Source of the DNA: an uncultured Bacteroidales bacterium
Lineage (GTDB): Bacteria > Bacteroidota > Bacteroidia > Bacteroidales > Paludibacteraceae
Length of the DNA stretch: 64,000 nucleotides
Direction: 5' to 3'
Assembly (NCBI GenBank): GCA_902798965.1
Contig: CADBYS010000002.1
Coordinates: 62,001 to 126,000 of the forward strand
Shown here: in pieces, positions 60,533 through 64,000 of the stretch
Position numbering within the stretch: position 1 is the stretch's first letter
How the letters are laid out: each line of letters begins with the position of its first letter
Program-made: the position numbers and the translations under genes
Notes under the pieces: model-generated
Seen by the model: the letters and a program-made list of their open reading frames with translations, nothing else
The model's database searches: none
Told to the model about the DNA's origin: nothing

Positions 60533-61798
60533 ATGATACGTGTGCTGATAAATAGTTATGCTTGTTGCCCGAATATGGGGTCAGAGCCGGGGATGGGGTG
60601 GAATTGGATTATTTCGCTCGCCAAGTATTGCGAGTGTTTTGTGATTTCCGAAGGCGAGTTCCGTCCACAAGTAGAACAATGGCTCTCTCTGAACGAAAAC
60701 GAAGCGATTGCATCAAGACTGCATTTCTATTGGTTGCCGATAGGCGGAAACGATGCAGAGAAATCCGCTCGTATCCGTAAGATGTGCTGGAACCAGGGAG
60801 ACTGGCGGTTCTATATATACTATCGTAAATGGCAACAGCAGGCAGCTCGGAAGGCTGATGAAATCATAGCGCGTCAACCCACTAATATTCCTATCCAGAT
60901 CCTTCATCAATTGAACATGATTGGTTTCCGTGAACCAGGATATTTATGGCGTACCGCGCGTAAATATGACATCCCACTTGTTTGGGGACCCATCAACGCC
61001 AAAGAAGGATTCCCTATGGCGTATGCCAGAAACGCGTCATTGGGGCAAAGAACTTTCCTGTTTATAAAGAATGTCATTACAAAGGTGCAATTGGCAGTCA
61101 TGCCAAGAGTAAGGTGTATGGCAAGGATGTCGAATGTGATAATAGCTGCGAGCAGCGATGCACAGTATAGTATAGAGAAATATTGGCGCAAAAGGAGCAT
61201 CTGTATTAATGAAAGTGGATGCCCTTCTCCGGCGGGTGAAGTAGGCAGGAAAGACAATGCTGAAACAAAACAGTTTGATGTCCTTTGGTGTGGTCGGATG
61301 ATCTTTAGCAAGCAGTTGGATATAGCTATACGCGCTATGGCAAAAGTTGATATCCCGAATGCTGTGTTACATGTTGTAGGTGGTGGAGATGATGAGGGCT
61401 ATCGTGAACTGGCAGATAAAATGAGGGTAAATGTCCGCTGGTACGGCCAGGTATCTCATCAGGAGGTACAGAGGCTGATGAAGCAGATGGATCTGTTGCT
61501 GTTCACTTCCGTGTTTGAGGGAACTCCCCATGTCGTACTTGAATCTATTGTAAATCAATTACCCGTTGTTTGCTATAATACATGTGGGCAAGGGGATGTA
61601 GTGAATGATTCTGTAGGGATAACAATTCCGTTATCTGATCCCAAACAATCAGTATGTGATTTTGCAGAGGTTCTCACTTGGTTGTACAAGTATCCGGAAC
61701 AACTTGCGTGGCGTATGTCAAACTGCAACTCCCGCGCTAAAGAACTAACGTGGGATAGCAAGGCACGCCAAATGATGGATATTTATAAGTCGATTTAA
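60533..61798 (+). CDS. Glycosyltransferase family 4
   Basis: The ATG at 60533 (MIRVLINSYACCPNMGSEPG) is preferred over a TTG nine bases upstream. The 421-residue GT-B enzyme has N-terminal GSEPGMGWNWI for the acceptor side, donor-domain DVLWCGRMIFSKQLDIAIRA, VVGGGDDEGY and the EX7E motif FEGTPHVVLESIVNQLPVV. It is a clear GT4. In the 115-bp gap before it, a 25-codon frame at 60432 may be a decayed gene start. Confidence 0.94.
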   Translation: MIRVLINSYACCPNMGSEPGMGWNWIISLAKYCECFVISEGEFRPQVEQWLSLNENEAIASRLHFYWLPIGGNDAEKSARIRKMCWNQGDWRFYIYYRKWQQQAARKADEIIARQPTNIPIQILHQLNMIGFREPGYLWRTARKYDIPLVWGPINAKEGFPMAYARNASLGQRTFLFIKNVITKVQLAVMPRVRCMARMSNVIIAASSDAQYSIEKYWRKRSICINESGCPSPAGEVGRKDNAETKQFDVLWCGRMIFSKQLDIAIRAMAKVDIPNAVLHVVGGGDDEGYRELADKMRVNVRWYGQVSHQEVQRLMKQMDLLLFTSVFEGTPHVVLESIVNQLPVVCYNTCGQGDVVNDSVGITIPLSDPKQSVCDFAEVLTWLYKYPEQLAWRMSNCNSRAKELTWDSKARQMMDIYKSI

Positions 61799-61823
61799 AT
61801 ATATTCGTTAGCGTTTAGTTCAT

Positions 61824-62819
61824 ATGTCAGAGCGGTCTATCAAGTTGGATTATATACGAGTATTGGCATGTCTGATGATAGTAACATGTCATTACTTTCT
61901 TTTCAGCAACCTGAATAGTGGCATTGGACGGAATCTTGCCGGTATTGGAAATGTCGTATTTTTCATGCTGTCAGCGTTGTTGTATGGTAGCAGATTTCAT
62001 GATACTATGTGTGGTGACGCGGACAATCCGAAATATGAAAGCATTATCTTTATCATAGGAAAATTTTTAAAGTTGGGTTCTGTGCTTTGGCCTTTTTTGA
62101 TTGTGTTGGTAGGATTGTATATCATTTATGATGTCAAATTCTCATGGTTTAATGTCGGACTCAATTTTGCATTTCTCGGTTATCTCGGCAAATTGCCAGG
62201 GAATGGACATCTGTGGTTCCTGACAGTTCTATTAGCATGTTATGTGGAATATGTAATCTTGCGTCATATTCAAGTTCAAAAGCAATGGCTATCATGGTTT
62301 CTGTTAATCGGTATGTGTTTTATCATGTTACTGTTGGAGTTGGTGGGAATTCCAGGGAATGCATTTGCAATATTGGGATTGTACGGTTTTGTGTTCTTGC
62401 AGGCTAACTGGTTAACATATCTATCCAAATCGTTGAGATTATGGCAGGCTGCTATAGGAATCGTCTCTCTAATAGTATTACTTTGGCTGGATTACAACGG
62501 TCTGTATGAGAAATCGCGGATTCTATTTTTCCTATTACATGATTTTGGAGGTCTTATTTTGGTGATAATGTGTTATCGATATATGCCTGAGAAAAACAAT
62601 CATGTAGTATCATTGTTGAATAGTTTAGGCTTTGAGATATACATAGTTCACCATACTTTATGCGCGGGACCGTTTGTATGGGTTGCACAGTTGACACAAT
62701 ATCATATAATCAATTATGCTATCTTAATCATAAGTTCGTTAGTCCTAGCGTGTATTCTGCATCTCATTGCTAAGAAACTTTATCAATACTTCTCAGCGTT
62801 GTTAAAATCCAAATCATAA
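61824..62819 (+). CDS. Membrane acyltransferase, acyltransferase-3 family, copy 2
   Basis: The 331-residue product begins with the classic motif KLDYIRVLACLMIVTCHYFL, containing the conserved Arg and His, and has about 10 membrane helices. It is expected to O-acylate the polysaccharide or its lipid-linked precursor. It is the last plus-strand gene of the polysaccharide locus. With the three hexapeptide enzymes, NeuD-like and copy 1, the locus encodes six candidate acyltransferases. Confidence 0.92.
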   Translation: MSERSIKLDYIRVLACLMIVTCHYFLFSNLNSGIGRNLAGIGNVVFFMLSALLYGSRFHDTMCGDADNPKYESIIFIIGKFLKLGSVLWPFLIVLVGLYIIYDVKFSWFNVGLNFAFLGYLGKLPGNGHLWFLTVLLACYVEYVILRHIQVQKQWLSWFLLIGMCFIMLLLELVGIPGNAFAILGLYGFVFLQANWLTYLSKSLRLWQAAIGIVSLIVLLWLDYNGLYEKSRILFFLLHDFGGLILVIMCYRYMPEKNNHVVSLLNSLGFEIYIVHHTLCAGPFVWVAQLTQYHIINYAILIISSLVLACILHLIAKKLYQYFSALLKSKS

Positions 62820-62928
62820 AAATACACACATATATACTTTCCCTATACCACTTGAACAGATCTCGCATAATCTCCATCGTAAGGTCATCATCTAACCTTG
62901 GCTGATAATATGTAATAATATCAATTAT

Positions 62929-63936
62929 ATGACTAATCCCATTCATAACTCGAGAATAAAGTGGAATGACTATCGCGCTTTGGGAATATACTATATAACT
63001 ATTGTTACCCACGACCACATGCGAGTGCTTGGGGAACTGAATGTTGATGTGCGTGAGCCGCGGGTAATATTGAGTGAATTGGGGCGATATGTGCAGGAGC
63101 AATGGGAACGAATACCGACCGTTCAAGCGGAAAAGGGACGAAAGGTAAGTGTTTTGGGGCAGCAGGTGATGCCGGAGCATTTTCATGGAGTGTTGCGGGT
63201 GGAGGAACCGATGACGGATGGAGTGGGCGAGATCTTGCAGGCATTTAAGGATGCATGTGCGGGAGAATATAGAAGGATATATCGGCCAAGCGGGGCAGAG
63301 GCGTTGTGGGAGGATAGTTGTGGTGTTATTATATACTACCGTAAGGGGCGGTTGGAGAATATATTGCGCTATGTACATGATAATCCGCGGCGAGCGGTGA
63401 TGCGGGCGTTGCAGCCGGATTTCTACCGCAAGCGGTTGCACATAACCATCGCGGGCATCGACTTTGCGGCGTACGGTAATCTGTTCCTGTTGCGCCGACC
63501 ATGGAAAGAGCAGGTGTTCTGCCACCGCTGGCGGATGGAGGGGGACAAGCGGGATTATAGCACGCCGTATGAGACCACCGAGGAGTTCCGCCATCAGCGC
63601 GAAGCGTGGCTGGAAGCCGCGGAGGATGGCGCGGTGCTTGTAACGCCCGGCATCTCCAAGGGCGAACAGCAATTGGTGAAAGATTGCATGGAGCAAGAGT
63701 TGCCGCTCATCCATCTGCAGATGGAGCCAATCACGGAATCATGGCATCCGGACTATCGCCGGTATGAATTGTGCTCGAAGGGCAAGTTGCTCATCCTGTC
63801 GCCTTGGCAGTTGGACGAGCAGGGCGAAGTGAACGGAGTGCCGGCCGACACCTCCTACAGCCGCTTCCACAACCTGAATGCCATCGCTGAGATGCTGTGT
63901 GGCGAGGACTATCTGGAGATGAGAATCAGGCAGTAA
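62929..63936 (+). CDS. Y1 (HUH) REP-associated-type transposase with C-terminal Rossmann-like extension
   Basis: The 335-residue product has an N-terminal Y1 transposase domain (about 1-160). It contains YYITIVTHDH, the HUH pair His84/His86 in MPEHFHGVL, and a candidate nucleophile Tyr in the ILRYVHDNPRRAV helix (about 145-157). REP-associated tyrosine transposases of this type handle single-stranded hairpin ends. The C-terminal ~175 residues (LVTPGISKGEQQLVKDC, YELCSKGKLLILSPW, SRFHNLNAIAEMLC) are not part of a usual ~150-180-residue enzyme and resemble a DprA/LOG-like Rossmann domain. The domain call is tentative. The gene borders the locus and may mark an insertion point. Confidence 0.85.
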   Translation: MTNPIHNSRIKWNDYRALGIYYITIVTHDHMRVLGELNVDVREPRVILSELGRYVQEQWERIPTVQAEKGRKVSVLGQQVMPEHFHGVLRVEEPMTDGVGEILQAFKDACAGEYRRIYRPSGAEALWEDSCGVIIYYRKGRLENILRYVHDNPRRAVMRALQPDFYRKRLHITIAGIDFAAYGNLFLLRRPWKEQVFCHRWRMEGDKRDYSTPYETTEEFRHQREAWLEAAEDGAVLVTPGISKGEQQLVKDCMEQELPLIHLQMEPITESWHPDYRRYELCSKGKLLILSPWQLDEQGEVNGVPADTSYSRFHNLNAIAEMLCGEDYLEMRIRQ

Positions 63937-64000
63937 TTTAATATAAGAAGTCAGAGATTAGCAGTTAGACATCCGATGTTATCGCTATATGAATTGAACA

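Noticed and set aside
1..64000. tRNA or rRNA genes
   Set aside because: I saw no cloverleaf with a GTTCRA-type T arm and no rRNA-like stretch. Arm A of the structured units is multi-branched but lacks tRNA consensus positions.

Overview
The window is a chromosomal segment of a Bacteroidales bacterium (phylum Bacteroidota). The main evidence is a recurring promoter of the phylum's type: a TTTG box, exactly 20 bases, then TAnnTTTG. It occurs upstream of eight or more genes (for example 5511..5542, 11482..11513, 16342..16373, 29189..29220). Start codons lack Shine-Dalgarno sequences. The gene content agrees: DUF4465 proteins, an UpxY-type antiterminator, a Bacteroidota-type rplM-rpsI-rpsB-tsf cluster, a tgt-lptG pair, OmpA proteins and lipoproteins. 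The genus cannot be told from the sequence alone.

Layout. (1) 1-6.8 kb: the end of a giant secreted multidomain protein, then a cobalamin riboswitch and a second, smaller secreted protein. Both proteins carry a DUF4465-like domain and a similar C-terminal tail. (2) 6.8-29 kb: mostly housekeeping genes in short operons. They are ruvB, an ABC ATPase, an alpha-glucan phosphorylase, slyD, a ferredoxin, ruvC, a divIC/ftsB-like gene, a C1 peptidase, an orphan histidine kinase, panD, tgt, an lptF/G permease, a metallo-beta-lactamase-fold hydrolase, rsmG, a yebC-family gene, an OmpA/thrombospondin-3 protein with its lipoprotein partner, and rplM-rpsI-rpsB-tsf. (3) 29.2-62.8 kb: one long plus-strand surface-polysaccharide locus. 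Export and chain-length genes come first (OmpA-like, Wza-like, Wzc-like), followed by the initiating sugar-phosphate transferase, an UpxY-like antiterminator, GDP-fucose genes (gmd, fcl), a UDP-galactopyranose mutase, flippase, sugar aminotransferase, acyltransferases, polymerase and glycosyltransferases. (4) 62.9-63.9 kb: a Y1 (HUH) transposase with an unusual C-terminal domain.

How the locus may work. The gene set predicts a lipid-linked, Wzx/Wzy-type polysaccharide containing fucose and galactofuranose. An acyl-synthesis cassette sits in the middle (47.5-54.1 kb): two acyl carrier proteins, two KAS-III-like enzymes, two ketoreductase-like SDRs and one AMP-forming ligase. Together with the aminotransferase and several hexapeptide-repeat acyltransferases it suggests that a custom short hydroxyacyl group is built and attached to an amino sugar. 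This is inference.

The most unusual non-coding structure is at 33.8-37.8 kb. Three units share one architecture: outer inverted repeats, a left multi-hairpin arm, inner inverted repeats and a right multi-hairpin arm. Two of them (35737-36172 and 36938-37760) are sequence-related, and their hairpins show compensatory base changes. One carries a GxxExxY-family ORF with a PD-(D/E)XK motif exactly between the inner repeats. They look like a small structured, possibly mobile, element family. Intergenic arrays of 7-bp and 11-bp units are a second genome-style signature; one heptamer array lies inside the ABC ATPase coding sequence.
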